The notes under the pieces are model-generated. The model worked only from the letters and a program-made list of their open reading frames with translations. It was not told the origin of the DNA and searched no databases. A program made the translations under genes and the position numbers. Shown in pieces: positions 1 through 7,487 of a stretch of 64,000 nucleotides of DNA. How positions within the stretch are numbered: position 1 is the stretch's first letter; each line of letters starts with the position of its first letter. Source of the DNA: Nocardia seriolae NBRC 15557 (GTDB lineage: Bacteria; Actinomycetota; Actinomycetes; Mycobacteriales; Mycobacteriaceae); NCBI RefSeq assembly GCF_007990715.1, contig NZ_BJWY01000001.1, forward strand, positions 1-64,000. Reading direction: 5' to 3'.

Positions 1-136
1 AGTACTAAGGGTCGCGGCGGCCCGGGGCGCACCGAACGCCGGTCCGAGGCCTATCTGGTAGACGGACCGGTTCATTTCATTTCGTGTTCGCCGCGCCGTG
101 ACCTACGTCGTACCCAGCGGTTGTTAGCTGACACTC

Positions 137-1792
137 ATGACCGACCGTGAGGATCCCCACAGCTCAGATTCCCCGGACAACCCGGCCACCGCGGCCACGA
201 ACTCCCCCGAAACCGGGCGCGGCCTGAGCCGCCGCCGACTCTTCGGGGCCTCCGCCATCGCCGGCATCGCCGGGCTCGCGGTCGGTGCGGGCGGTGCGGT
301 GGCACTGCGCGGCAACGGCTCCGACGGCTCCGCCGCCTGGCCGCGCTCGGCCGAACTGGTGACCACCCCGGATCGGGCTGCCGCGCCACGCGTTTCGGGC
401 CTGCACCTGCAATTCGGGGCCGACGCGGCGCGCGAGGTGGTGGTCACCTGGCACACCACCGGCTCGGTCGCCAAACCCACCGTGCGCTACGGCACCGCCG
501 ACTCCGGCTTCGGCACCAGCGTGCAGGCGCAGACCCGCACCTACCGGGATGCCAAGTCCGGCATCGAGATCCAGGCCCACCACGCCCGGATCACCGGCCT
601 GTCCCCCGACACCGACTACGTCTACGCCGCCGGGCACGACGGCGCGCCACCCGAACTCGGCACCATTCGCACCGCGCCCGCGGGTCGCGCCAGGTTCCGC
701 TTCACCAGCTTCGGCGATCAGGGCACGCCCACGGTGGGCAAGATCGTCGACGGCAAGGCGGTCAACGACAATCTCGGCTCCCAGTACGCCGGCGACGTCA
801 CCTCGGCCGTGGAATCGCTGGCCCCGCTGTTCAACCTGGTCAACGGCGACCTCTGCTACGCCAATATCGCCACCGACCGCATCCGCACCTGGAACGACTG
901 GTGGGCCAACAACTCCCGCTCGGCCCGCTACCGACCCTGGATGCCCGCGCCGGGCAATCACGAGAACGAACTCGGCAACGGGCCGATCGGATTCGAGGCG
1001 TTCCAAACCTATTTCACCGTTCCCGACGCCGGGGCCGAGGACCATGCCAAGGGGCTCTGGTACTCCTTCACCGTCGGCGGCATGCGCGTCATCGCGGTCG
1101 CCAATGACGACATCTGCCTGCAGGACGGCGGCAACAGCTACGTCAAGGGGTATTCCGGCGGGGCCCAGAAGCGGTGGCTGGAAGGTGAACTCGCCAAGGC
1201 CCGCGCCGACCGGGGCATCGACTGGGTGGTGGTGTTCATGCACCAGGTCGCCATCTCCTCGGCCGACAAGTTCAACGGCGCGGACCTGGGCATCCGGCAG
1301 GACTGGCTGCCGCTGTTCGACAGGTACCAGGTCGATCTGGTGCTGTGCGGGCACGAACACCATTACGAGCGTTCGCATCCCGTGCGCGGGGTCACCGGAT
1401 CCGAGACGCTCACGCCCAAACCCGTCGACACCCGCAAGGACGTGGTGGACACCTCCAAGGGCACCGTGCACCTGGTGATCGGCGGGGGCGGCACCTCCGC
1501 GCCGTCCAATCAGCTGTTCTTCCCCGGCGACAAGTGCCGGGTCATCACCGCGGTCGGTGACAAGGATCCGGCGACCGGGAAGAAGACGCCGGTGTACGTG
1601 CTGGAGGACGCGCCCTGGTCGGCGTTCAAGGATGCCGAACACCCTTACGGCTTCTGCGCTTTCGACGTTGATCCGGGGCAGCCGGGCGGGAACACCACCA
1701 TCACCGGCACCTACTACGCCCTCACCGGGCCGACCAGCGAGCTGAAGGCGGTCGATACCTTCACGCTGACCCGCCCGCGTACCGATCGCTGA
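137..1792 (+). CDS. Tat-exported purple-acid-phosphatase-type metallophosphoesterase
   Basis: A 551-aa predicted secreted phosphoesterase. A twin-arginine signal is visible (SRRRLFG at residues 31-37, then a hydrophobic Ala/Gly stretch). A beta-rich, fibronectin-III-like segment (about 75-175) precedes the catalytic domain, whose metal-ligand blocks appear in family order: GDQ near 193, GDLCY near 236, GNHE near 273, MHQ near 367 and GHEHHYER near 405. That is the full set for purple acid phosphatases, which hydrolyse phosphate esters at a dinuclear metal site. The physiological substrate cannot be read from the sequence. ATG 137 is the start because it puts the Tat motif at a normal distance. 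The next gene has its own -10 box, so this one is probably monocistronic. Confidence 0.9.
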   Translation: MTDREDPHSSDSPDNPATAATNSPETGRGLSRRRLFGASAIAGIAGLAVGAGGAVALRGNGSDGSAAWPRSAELVTTPDRAAAPRVSGLHLQFGADAAREVVVTWHTTGSVAKPTVRYGTADSGFGTSVQAQTRTYRDAKSGIEIQAHHARITGLSPDTDYVYAAGHDGAPPELGTIRTAPAGRARFRFTSFGDQGTPTVGKIVDGKAVNDNLGSQYAGDVTSAVESLAPLFNLVNGDLCYANIATDRIRTWNDWWANNSRSARYRPWMPAPGNHENELGNGPIGFEAFQTYFTVPDAGAEDHAKGLWYSFTVGGMRVIAVANDDICLQDGGNSYVKGYSGGAQKRWLEGELAKARADRGIDWVVVFMHQVAISSADKFNGADLGIRQDWLPLFDRYQVDLVLCGHEHHYERSHPVRGVTGSETLTPKPVDTRKDVVDTSKGTVHLVIGGGGTSAPSNQLFFPGDKCRVITAVGDKDPATGKKTPVYVLEDAPWSAFKDAEHPYGFCAFDVDPGQPGGNTTITGTYYALTGPTSELKAVDTFTLTRPRTDR

Positions 1793-1804
1793 TCCGGCGC
1801 GCCC

Positions 1805-1810
1805 TAGGGT
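1805..1810 (+). promoter_or_regulatory. -10 box (TAGGGT) of a leaderless gene
   Basis: TAGGGT lies six bases before the GTG at 1817, the usual geometry of leaderless actinobacterial transcripts. It supports that start for the 5-formyl-THF cyclo-ligase gene. The same arrangement recurs at many starts here, for example 2871 (TACGCT), 24566 (TAGGGT), 36518 (TAGGCT) and 60599 (TAGGCT). Confidence 0.6.
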
Positions 1811-1816
1811 GGGCGG

Positions 1817-2419
1817 GTGACGGACGGACGGGACAAACCGAGCTGGCGGGCGGAGATCCTCGCGCGGCGCAAGGCGCTGCCCGCCGAGGTCCGGGCGCGG
1901 GAGGCGGCCGCCCTGGCCGCTGCCGCCGCGGGTCTCGGCGGCCCCTCCGCGAATCCCGGTGGCGATGTGGTGTGCGCCTACGTGCCCGTCGGCGGGGAGC
2001 CCGGATCGCTCGCCATGCTGGACGCGCTGCGGGCCGCCGGTTTCCGGGTGCTGCTTCCCCTGACCGGCGAGCCCGGCCCGCTGGAGTGGGCCGAGTACAC
2101 CGGACCGGAAGGCTTGCGGCGCGGCCGATTCGGACTCCGGGAACCCGAAGGCGCGCCGGTCGCGAATGGGATCGCAATGGCGGCGACCATTCTGGTTCCG
2201 GCATTGGCGGTTGATTGCCGGGGAGTCAGATTGGGGCGCGGCGCGGGTTATTACGATCGCAGTCTGGACGCCGCTCGCGCCGATGCCCGATTGATCGCGG
2301 TGGTGCGCGACGACGAACTCGTGCGGCGTTTGCCGGAGGAGTCCCACGACCATCGAATGGGGTGGGCGCTGACCCCGTTCGGCGGACTCCGGCGGCTGGA
2401 AGATCACATCGGGAATTGA
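1817..2419 (+). CDS. 5-formyltetrahydrofolate cyclo-ligase
   Basis: A 200-aa protein, normal length for the family, which converts 5-formyl-THF to 5,10-methenyl-THF using ATP in cytosolic folate one-carbon metabolism. The C-terminal signature GRGAGYYDR (about 138-146) is the family's nucleotide/folate-binding block; the N-terminal basic WRAEILARRKALP helix is also typical. The start is GTG, with a -10 box 6 bp upstream and no Shine-Dalgarno, so it is probably leaderless. It precedes the Ruc/FmdB gene, the same neighbour order as Rv0992c-Rv0991c in M. tuberculosis. Confidence 0.92.
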   Translation: MTDGRDKPSWRAEILARRKALPAEVRAREAAALAAAAAGLGGPSANPGGDVVCAYVPVGGEPGSLAMLDALRAAGFRVLLPLTGEPGPLEWAEYTGPEGLRRGRFGLREPEGAPVANGIAMAATILVPALAVDCRGVRLGRGAGYYDRSLDAARADARLIAVVRDDELVRRLPEESHDHRMGWALTPFGGLRRLEDHIGN

Positions 2420-2437
2420 CACCCGATTGGCAGCGTT
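2412..2437 (+). promoter_or_regulatory. SigH-type promoter candidate for ruc
   Basis: GGAAT at 2412-2416 and GTT at 2435-2437 are separated by 18 bp, matching the GGAA(C/T)-N16-20-GTT pattern of actinobacterial SigH promoters. It overlaps the end of the preceding gene and runs into the CIRCE operator. In M. tuberculosis the orthologous gene is reported to be under SigH and HrcA control. The promoter here is an inference from the match. Confidence 0.5.
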
Positions 2438-2462
2438 GGCACTGCCAGCTGTAGAGTGCTAA
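2436..2462 (+). promoter_or_regulatory. CIRCE operator (HrcA binding site)
   Basis: TTGGCACTG-N9-GAGTGCTAA. The CIRCE consensus is TTAGCACTC-N9-GAGTGCTAA, so the right arm is perfect, the left arm has two differences and the 9-bp spacer is exact. It lies 27 bp before the ATG at 2490, where HrcA binding would block transcription of the zinc-ribbon chaperone until heat or proteotoxic stress. Confidence 0.85.
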
Positions 2463-2489
2463 TTCGACGAAGAGCGTGGAGGTTACCCG

Positions 2490-2795
2490 ATGCCTACTTA
2501 CTCGTATGCATGCACCGAGTGCGACAACAAGTTCGACATCGTGCAGTCCTTCTCCGATGACGCACTGACCACCTGCGACCGCTGCAACGGCAAGCTGCGC
2601 AAGCTGTTCAACTCGGTCGGCATCGTCTTCAAGGGCAGCGGGTTCTACCGCACCGACAGCCGCAACGGCTCCACCTCCTCCGAGCCCGCCAAGCCGTCGA
2701 CCAGCTCCGAGAGCGTCTCCGGCGCGGCCGCGCCGAACTCCTCCACCAGCACGCCCGCCGCCTCGACCAGCGGCTCGGGCACCTCCGCCGCCTGA
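2490..2795 (+). CDS. ruc: FmdB-family zinc-ribbon protein, Ruc-type redox-regulated chaperone
   Basis: A 101-aa protein. The N-terminal half is an FmdB/CxxC zinc ribbon with cysteine pairs C8/C11 and C29/C32; the rest (about 55-101) is a low-complexity Ser/Thr/Ala/Pro tail with no predicted fold. This matches M. tuberculosis Rv0991c (Ruc), described as a chaperone activated when oxidation of the four cysteines releases zinc. Upstream lie a near-perfect CIRCE operator and a SigH-like promoter, the two controls reported for Rv0991c. A GGAGG Shine-Dalgarno sits at 2476-2480, suitably spaced from ATG 2490. The name rests on domain, regulation and neighbours, not on activity data. Confidence 0.85.
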   Translation: MPTYSYACTECDNKFDIVQSFSDDALTTCDRCNGKLRKLFNSVGIVFKGSGFYRTDSRNGSTSSEPAKPSTSSESVSGAAAPNSSTSTPAASTSGSGTSAA

Positions 2796-2830
2796 TCCGA
2801 GCTTTTCCACAGGCTCCTTCGTTATCCACA

Positions 2831-2849
2831 GCCCGGGTCCCGCCCGGGC
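2831..2849 (+). terminator. Possible weak terminator hairpin after ruc
   Basis: GCCCGGG-tcccg-CCCGGGC, a 7-bp perfect stem with a 5-base loop followed by TGTTGCTGT. There is no strong U tract, so termination is uncertain. Confidence 0.35.
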
Positions 2850-2882
2850 GTGTTGCTGTCCGGACGGCCCTACGCTGCCCGC

Positions 2883-3548
2883 ATGACGCGACCGCACCGA
2901 GCATTCCTGCAGGAGTTCCGTAGCCACCTGGACCGAGTGGACACGGTGCTACTGCGCCGGGCCGGGGCGGTCGCGCTGCTCGTGCTGGCGGCCCTGCTGG
3001 CGCTGCGCCCCGATCCCGCCGCCGGGCGCACCGAGGTCCTGGTCGCCGCGCGCGACCTGCCGCCCGGCCAGGTGCTGGGCGAGGGCGATCTGCACCGCGC
3101 GCCACGCGAGACGGCCACGCTGCCCGCGGGCGCGGTGCGCGACGCCGGGACACTGCGTGGCGCCACCCTGGCGGGCGCGCTGGCGGCCGGGGAGATCGTC
3201 ACCGAACTGCGGGTGGTCGGGCCGCGCCTGGCCGCGGTGGCGGCGCACGAGCCCGACGCGCGCATCGTGCCGATTCGCCTGGCGGACAACGCCGTTGCCG
3301 AGATCCTGCGGGCCGGGGACCGGGTGGACGTGGTGGCGGGCGAGGACACCGGGCAGCACGGCCGCCCGGCGCGGCTATTGGCCGCCGACGCGGCCGTGGT
3401 GCTGGTGTCGGGCGCCGAGAACGGGCCGGGCACCGGGAACGCGCGCGGCCGCACCGAACGGGTGGTGCTGGTGGCATTGGATTCGCGGCGCGCCACCGCG
3501 GTGGCCGCAGCCTCTTTGCACAGCGCACTCACCGTCGTGTTCCACTGA
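2883..3548 (+). CDS. SAF-domain (CpaB/RcpC-like) membrane-anchored protein
   Basis: A 221-aa protein with one N-terminal transmembrane segment (about residues 20-40, Leu/Ala-rich) followed by a SAF domain beginning around TEVLVAARDLPPGQVL. SAF domains occur in Flp/tad pilus assembly protein CpaB and in flagellar FlgA. No other tad gene is present in the window, so a pilus role is unproven. ATG 2883 is preferred over an in-frame GTG at 2850 because TACGCT at 2871-2876 gives a leaderless start and 2850 directly abuts the hairpin. It occupies the slot between ruc and mscL. Confidence 0.75.
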   Translation: MTRPHRAFLQEFRSHLDRVDTVLLRRAGAVALLVLAALLALRPDPAAGRTEVLVAARDLPPGQVLGEGDLHRAPRETATLPAGAVRDAGTLRGATLAGALAAGEIVTELRVVGPRLAAVAAHEPDARIVPIRLADNAVAEILRAGDRVDVVAGEDTGQHGRPARLLAADAAVVLVSGAENGPGTGNARGRTERVVLVALDSRRATAVAAASLHSALTVVFH

Positions 3549-3627
3549 ACCGGCAGGCCGGTGAACTAGCATCGCCGGGTACCCCCATAACTCTGCGTTC
3601 GATCCCTCAGGTAGAGGAGTTTCGGCA

Positions 3628-4029
3628 ATGCTCAAGGGTTTCAAGGATTTTCTGCTGCGCGGCAATGTCGTCGACCTGGCCGTGGCCGTGGTCATGGGCA
3701 CCGCCTTCGTCGCCATCGTCACCGCGTTCAGCGACGGCGTCATCAATCCATTGCTCGCGGTCTTCGGCGGCAGCAATCAGCTCGGCCTGGGCTTCCAGCT
3801 GGTGGCCGACAAGCCCGCCACCTTCGTGGCCATCGGGCCGATCATCACCGCCGCCGTCAACTTCGTGATCATCGCGGCGCTGCTGTACTTCGTCATCGTG
3901 ATACCGGCCAAGAAGGCCCAGGACCGCTGGGGCGACAAGGATGACGCCGCGCTCTCGGATAACGAACTGCTGCACCAGATCCGGGATCTGCTAGCCGAAC
4001 GCGGCGCGGGCGGAAAACACGAGAACTGA
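3628..4029 (+). CDS. mscL: Large-conductance mechanosensitive channel MscL
   Basis: A 133-aa protein, normal for MscL, which forms a homopentameric pore in the inner membrane that opens under hypo-osmotic tension. The N-terminal amphipathic helix (MLKGFKDFLLRGNVVDLAV) runs into TM1 (about 15-40); TM2 is about 70-95; the charged C-terminal helix follows. A GAGG Shine-Dalgarno lies 11-14 bp before the ATG. A strong hairpin directly after the stop separates it from the porin genes, which run towards it. Confidence 0.96.
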   Translation: MLKGFKDFLLRGNVVDLAVAVVMGTAFVAIVTAFSDGVINPLLAVFGGSNQLGLGFQLVADKPATFVAIGPIITAAVNFVIIAALLYFVIVIPAKKAQDRWGDKDDAALSDNELLHQIRDLLAERGAGGKHEN

Positions 4030-4044
4030 AGCACCGGAACAGCA

Positions 4045-4077
4045 AACGGGCCCGGTGCGAAAAGCACCGGGCCCGTT
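4045..4077. terminator. Bidirectional terminator between mscL and the porin cluster
   Basis: A 14-bp perfect inverted repeat (arms 4045-4058 and 4064-4077; core CGGGCCCGGTGC) with a GAAAA loop. It sits 16 bp after the mscL stop and 36 bp after the end of the convergent porin gene. Confidence 0.85.
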
Positions 4078-4112
4078 GGTATTACGCTGTCGCGCCAGGA
4101 GGTCGCGTCAGA

Positions 4113-4793
4113 TCAGCCGAGGCTGAAGGGCTGGCCCCACAGGGTGACCCAGCTGATCACGTTGTCGGTCTCGACCTCGACGCTCACGAAGGAGCGCGCC
4201 TGGGCGTAACCGCCACAGCCGTTCAGGCCGATGGTCTCGTCGGACCAGGTGACCGAACCGTCGGTGCCACTGAACTTGTTGCGGACCTTGTGGACTTCCC
4301 GACCGAAGTCGTCGGCCATTTCCTCATCGAGGATGTAGAACGACTTGGCCTGGCCCGGCCCAAGTGTCAGGTTGGCACCGGTAGTGGCACTGGCCTTCGG
4401 GGTGGCATTGTTGCCCGAGCTCCAGTCGGCACCCACGGTACCGCCGCCACTGACGCCGCCACCGTCGATGGTGACCTGGCAGCCGACCACGTAGCCCGGG
4501 AAGATCTTGCCACCGGTGGCGGTGCTGTCACCGGAGATGTGGACCTGCGCCGACGCCGAGACCCAGGCGTTGCGGTGCACCGGGGTGGCACCCATCGACG
4601 GGCTGATGTTGGCGGACTCGCCGACCAGCTTCACCGTGACAACGGTGCCGTCGGAGAGGGTCTGGGTGATTTCGCCGCCCGGCAGCGGCACGAAGGTGTC
4701 GGCATTGGCCGCACCGGTGGAGAACAGGCCAAGAGCGGCGGTGGCAACGGCACCGACACCGGCCGCCCGCGCCACAGTCTTACGGATGTTCAT
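4113..4793 (-). CDS. MspA/NfpAB-family outer-membrane porin, unit 1 gene 2
   Basis: A 226-aa preprotein whose Sec signal ends at GAANA before DTFVPLP, the conserved mature start of MspA porins. These form oligomeric channels through the mycolic-acid outer membrane. The C-terminus LWGQPFSLG and the NGCGGYAQAR block are family hallmarks. It is the downstream gene of a pair; the partner ends 63 bp upstream. In Nocardia farcinica two such proteins (NfpA, NfpB) form a hetero-oligomeric cation-selective channel, so pairing with the neighbour is likely. ATG 4793 (MNIRKT) is chosen over a longer frame because it starts a clean signal peptide behind a GAGGGA ribosome site. It is very similar to the gene at 5836-6507. 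Confidence 0.93.
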   Translation of the reverse strand: MNIRKTVARAAGVGAVATAALGLFSTGAANADTFVPLPGGEITQTLSDGTVVTVKLVGESANISPSMGATPVHRNAWVSASAQVHISGDSTATGGKIFPGYVVGCQVTIDGGGVSGGGTVGADWSSGNNATPKASATTGANLTLGPGQAKSFYILDEEMADDFGREVHKVRNKFSGTDGSVTWSDETIGLNGCGGYAQARSFVSVEVETDNVISWVTLWGQPFSLG

Positions 4794-4856
4794 TTCTGGA
4801 TGTCCCTCAGGGTTGAATTCGCTTACGCGAGAAAGGATTTGGCGGGCGGAGACCAC

Positions 4857-5537
4857 TCAGCCGATGCTGAACGGCTGACCGTAAAGGGTGGTCTTGGAGT
4901 AGTGGTCGCCAATGATCTCGACGACGGTGTACGCACGCGCCTGGGCATAACCCGCGCAACCCTGGATCTGGATCTCGGCATCCCGGTACTCGACCGAGTA
5001 GGTGCCCGCCTTCGGGACATCCTTCGAGTCGATCTGCACGAACGCCACCTGGCCGGGGCCGAGGTTGACGCCGATCGAACCGCCGAGCGAACCGTCGGTC
5101 AGCGAAATGCTGCCGGAGACGCCGGCCGAGATGGCGTCCTCACCGATGGAGATCTGGCAGCCGACGATGTAGCCGGTGTTGATCTGCGAAATGCCATGGG
5201 TGGACGAGTTATTGGTGCCTGCGCCGCCGGCCGCGCCGTTGTTCGGCCCGGCGGTGCCTTCCGGCGTGTCGGTGATCACCGCGGAGGCGGCGCCGCTGAC
5301 CCACACCACACGGCCGGCACCGTTGGCGGAGAGCGACGGCGACACGATGGCGTGTTCGCCCGTACGGGTGATAGTGACGGTGCCCGCCGGGTTCACCTTC
5401 TGGCCGTCCGGCAACGGCACAAAGGTATCGGCGTTCGCGGCACCAGTGGACATAAGGCCGATGGCCACGGCCGCGGCCGCGCCGATGCCCGCAAAACGGG
5501 CCGCGGTGCGCAGACCGTGGGTGCGGTTCTCGCTCAT
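4857..5537 (-). CDS. MspA/NfpAB-family outer-membrane porin, unit 1 gene 1
   Basis: A 226-aa preprotein with signal peptide ending STGAANA before DTFVPLP. It differs from its downstream partner in the N-terminal signal (MSENRT start) and in an Asn/Gly/Pro-rich loop (about 90-115) that may line or top the pore. It ends LYGQPFSIG. ATG 5537 follows a GAGGGGA ribosome-binding site, and a 7-bp leader hairpin lies 28 bp upstream. It is the first gene of a bicistronic porin operon duplicated at 6570-7241. Which of NfpA or NfpB it corresponds to cannot be settled without alignment. Confidence 0.93.
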   Translation of the reverse strand: MSENRTHGLRTAARFAGIGAAAAVAIGLMSTGAANADTFVPLPDGQKVNPAGTVTITRTGEHAIVSPSLSANGAGRVVWVSGAASAVITDTPEGTAGPNNGAAGGAGTNNSSTHGISQINTGYIVGCQISIGEDAISAGVSGSISLTDGSLGGSIGVNLGPGQVAFVQIDSKDVPKAGTYSVEYRDAEIQIQGCAGYAQARAYTVVEIIGDHYSKTTLYGQPFSIG

Positions 5538-5564
5538 ACTTCCCCTCATCAGGTTCTTGCGGTC

Positions 5565-5583
5565 AACCTCGACCACCGAGGTT
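5565..5583 (-). promoter_or_regulatory. Conserved leader hairpin of porin unit 1
   Basis: AACCTCG-accac-CGAGGTT, a perfect 7-bp stem 28 bp upstream of the start codon of the first porin gene, just before the Shine-Dalgarno. The duplicated operon carries the same element at the same distance (7269-7287). Confidence 0.55.
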
Positions 5584-5777
5584 GAAATGGGACTCTTGCG
5601 AATCCCGGTTGAGTTTGTCGCCACATTGTTGCCACTGTGTTACTGCTAACAAATTCTTTTCGCGTAGCGACGCAGGGCACTTTACATCACACCTGTGGGC
5701 TTTGAGACGTGAGCGAACAGGATCGGTCACTCGCCGACACAAACCCGCAGGTATGTCGAGAAAGTCATACATAGCAA

Positions 5778-5810
5778 AAGGGGCCCGGTGCTAATCGCAC
5801 CGGGCCCCTT
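5778..5810 (-). terminator. Terminator of porin unit 2
   Basis: A 14-bp perfect inverted repeat (arms 5778-5791 and 5797-5810) with a 5-base loop. On the minus strand it is followed by TTTTGC, a classical intrinsic terminator for the operon that ends at 5836. Confidence 0.88.
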
Positions 5811-5835
5811 GGGTTTCCGCTGAGCGGAAACTGGA

Positions 5836-6507
5836 TCAGCCGAGACTGAAGGGCTGACCCCACAGCGTGTAGGAGCTGATGGCGTGGTCGGTCTCGACCT
5901 GGACCGCCACGAACGAGCGGGCCTGGGCGTAGCCGCCGCAGCCGTTCAGGTTGATGGTCTCGTCGGACCAGGTAACCGAACCCGAGTTGCCGGAGAACTT
6001 GTTGCGCACGTAGTGCGCCTCGCTGCCGTAGTCGTCCGGAGCTTCCTGATCGAGCAGGTAGAAGGCCTTGGTCTGGCCCGGGCCCAGGGTCAGGTTGCCG
6101 CCGGCGGTGGCACCGGCGGTCGCGTTTTCGCCGCTGTAGTCAGCGCCCACGCTCGGTCCGCCGTTGGCGCCGCCACCGGCGATGTTGACCTGGCAGCCCA
6201 CCACGTAGCCGGGCACGATCTTGCCGCCGGCGGTGCCGTTGGTGCCGGACAGGTGCACCTGCGCGGAACCGGAGGCCCAGGCGTTGCGGTGCAGCGGGGT
6301 GGCGCCCATGGACGGGTTGATGTTGGCCGACTCACCGGTCATGGTGATGGTCACCACGGTGCCGTCGTCCATGGTCTCGGTGATGGAGCCGCCGGGCAGC
6401 GGCACGAAGGTGTCGGCATTGGCCGCGCCGGTCGAGAACAGGCCCAGGGCGGCGGTGGCGACGACGCCCACGCCGGCGACCCGCGCCATCGTCTTGCGAA
6501 CGTTCAT
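5836..6507 (-). CDS. MspA/NfpAB-family outer-membrane porin, unit 2 gene 2
   Basis: A 223-aa preprotein, paralogue of 4113-4793: nearly the same signal peptide (MNVRKTMARVAGVG), the same GAANA/DTFVPLP cleavage site, the same NGCGGYAQARSFV block and LWGQPFSLG end. Differences cluster in the central segment (about 110-165), where channel loops are expected. It is the downstream gene of the second porin pair, 62 bp after the stop of its partner. The intergenic piece shares GAATTCGCTTACGCGAGAAA with the other unit, showing the whole operon was duplicated rather than single genes. Confidence 0.93.
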   Translation of the reverse strand: MNVRKTMARVAGVGVVATAALGLFSTGAANADTFVPLPGGSITETMDDGTVVTITMTGESANINPSMGATPLHRNAWASGSAQVHLSGTNGTAGGKIVPGYVVGCQVNIAGGGANGGPSVGADYSGENATAGATAGGNLTLGPGQTKAFYLLDQEAPDDYGSEAHYVRNKFSGNSGSVTWSDETINLNGCGGYAQARSFVAVQVETDHAISSYTLWGQPFSLG

Positions 6508-6569
6508 GATTGTTTCCCTCTAGGGTCGAATTCGCTTACGCGAGAAATGAATCGAGTGGTGACCACACG

Positions 6570-7241
6570 TCAGCCGAGGCTGAACGGCTGCCCGTAGAGG
6601 GTGGTCTTCGAGTAGTTGTCGCCGATGATCTCGACCACGGTGTAGGCGCGCGCCTGGGCGTAGCCCGCGCAGCCCTGCACGTCGACCGGGACATCCTTGT
6701 AGTCGATCGAGTAGGTGCCCGAGCTGGGGATGTCCTTGGAGTTGACCTGGACGAAGGTGACCTGGCCGGGGCCGAGGTTCAGGCCGATGGAGCCACCGGC
6801 GTTGGCACCGGTCAGGCTCACGCCGCCGGAGACGCCCGCGGAAACGGCGGAGTCGGAGATGTTGACCTGGCAGCCGATGATGTAGCCGGTGTTGACCTGC
6901 GAGGTGCCGTGGGTCGAGGAGTTGTTCGAGCCCGGGCCGTTCTTGGGGCCGTTGTTCGGGCCGACGGTGCCGTCCGGGGTATCGACGTTCGCGATGACCT
7001 TGCCCGAGAGCCAGGCGGTGCGGCCCGCGCCGTTCGCCGACAGCGACGGCGAGATGATGGCGCGCTCGCCGACCCGGTCGATGCTGACGCCCGCGGCGAC
7101 CTTGTGGCCGTCCGGCAACGGCACGAAGGTGTCGGCGTTGGCGGCGCCGGTGGACATCAGGCCCAAGGCCACGGAGGCGGCCGCGCCGACACCCGCGATA
7201 CGGGCGGTTCGTCGCAAACCGGCGGTCCGGTTCTCGCTCAT
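6570..7241 (-). CDS. MspA/NfpAB-family outer-membrane porin, unit 2 gene 1
   Basis: A 223-aa preprotein, paralogue of 4857-5537 (MSENRTAGLRRTAR start, STGAANA/DTFVPLP cleavage site, LYGQPFSLG end). The Asn/Gly/Pro-rich loop at about 88-110 is kept but with different residues. ATG 7241 follows GAGGGAACT and is chosen over an upstream in-frame start at 7280 because the paralogue starts at the same residue and the leader hairpin lies at the same spacing. It would form a mixed or homo-oligomeric channel with the gene at 5836-6507. Confidence 0.93.
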   Translation of the reverse strand: MSENRTAGLRRTARIAGVGAAASVALGLMSTGAANADTFVPLPDGHKVAAGVSIDRVGERAIISPSLSANGAGRTAWLSGKVIANVDTPDGTVGPNNGPKNGPGSNNSSTHGTSQVNTGYIIGCQVNISDSAVSAGVSGGVSLTGANAGGSIGLNLGPGQVTFVQVNSKDIPSSGTYSIDYKDVPVDVQGCAGYAQARAYTVVEIIGDNYSKTTLYGQPFSLG

Positions 7242-7268
7242 AGTTCCCTCATCAGTTTTTCTGCGGAC

Positions 7269-7287
7269 AACCCCGACCACCGGGGCT
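7269..7287 (-). promoter_or_regulatory. Conserved leader hairpin of porin unit 2
   Basis: AACCCCG-accac-CGGGGCT, 28 bp upstream of the start at 7241. Compared with the hairpin at 5565-5583, one T-A pair has become C-G by changes on both arms, and one outer pair is lost. The loop is identical. Confidence 0.55.
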
Positions 7288-7487
7288 GAAGAGGGTCGCT
7301 ACGGCACCGAATTCCACACAAGCAACGTTCCGGCACGCGACTCAAACTCAATAGAGCCGTAGCTTTATTGACCCGAGGGAGACCTTAGCCACAACAGCTA
7401 CCAAATGGCAACAACTAGATAAAGGGTGCGGCAAAGCTCACCGTCAGAGCAATGGCAAACTCTCGGCGTTCATTATTTGCGGGTGTC

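Larger units (their letters stand above)
5538..5835 (-). promoter_or_regulatory. Control region between the two porin operons
   Basis: 298 bp without a gene. It holds the leader hairpin of porin unit 1 (5565-5583), the AT-richer presumed promoter region (about 5600-5770) and the terminator of unit 2 (5778-5810). No convincing -35/-10 pair could be fixed by eye. Confidence 0.5.

Noticed and set aside
164..2422. 752-aa open frame on the minus strand over the phosphoesterase and cyclo-ligase genes
   Set aside because: It is antisense to two genes with complete family motifs; composition is Arg/Gly-rich and no domain is visible.
4290..5585. 431-aa open frame on the plus strand across porin unit 1
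   Set aside because: Antisense to two porins and across their intergenic gap; repeats of Asp/Gly/Arg come from the porin codons.
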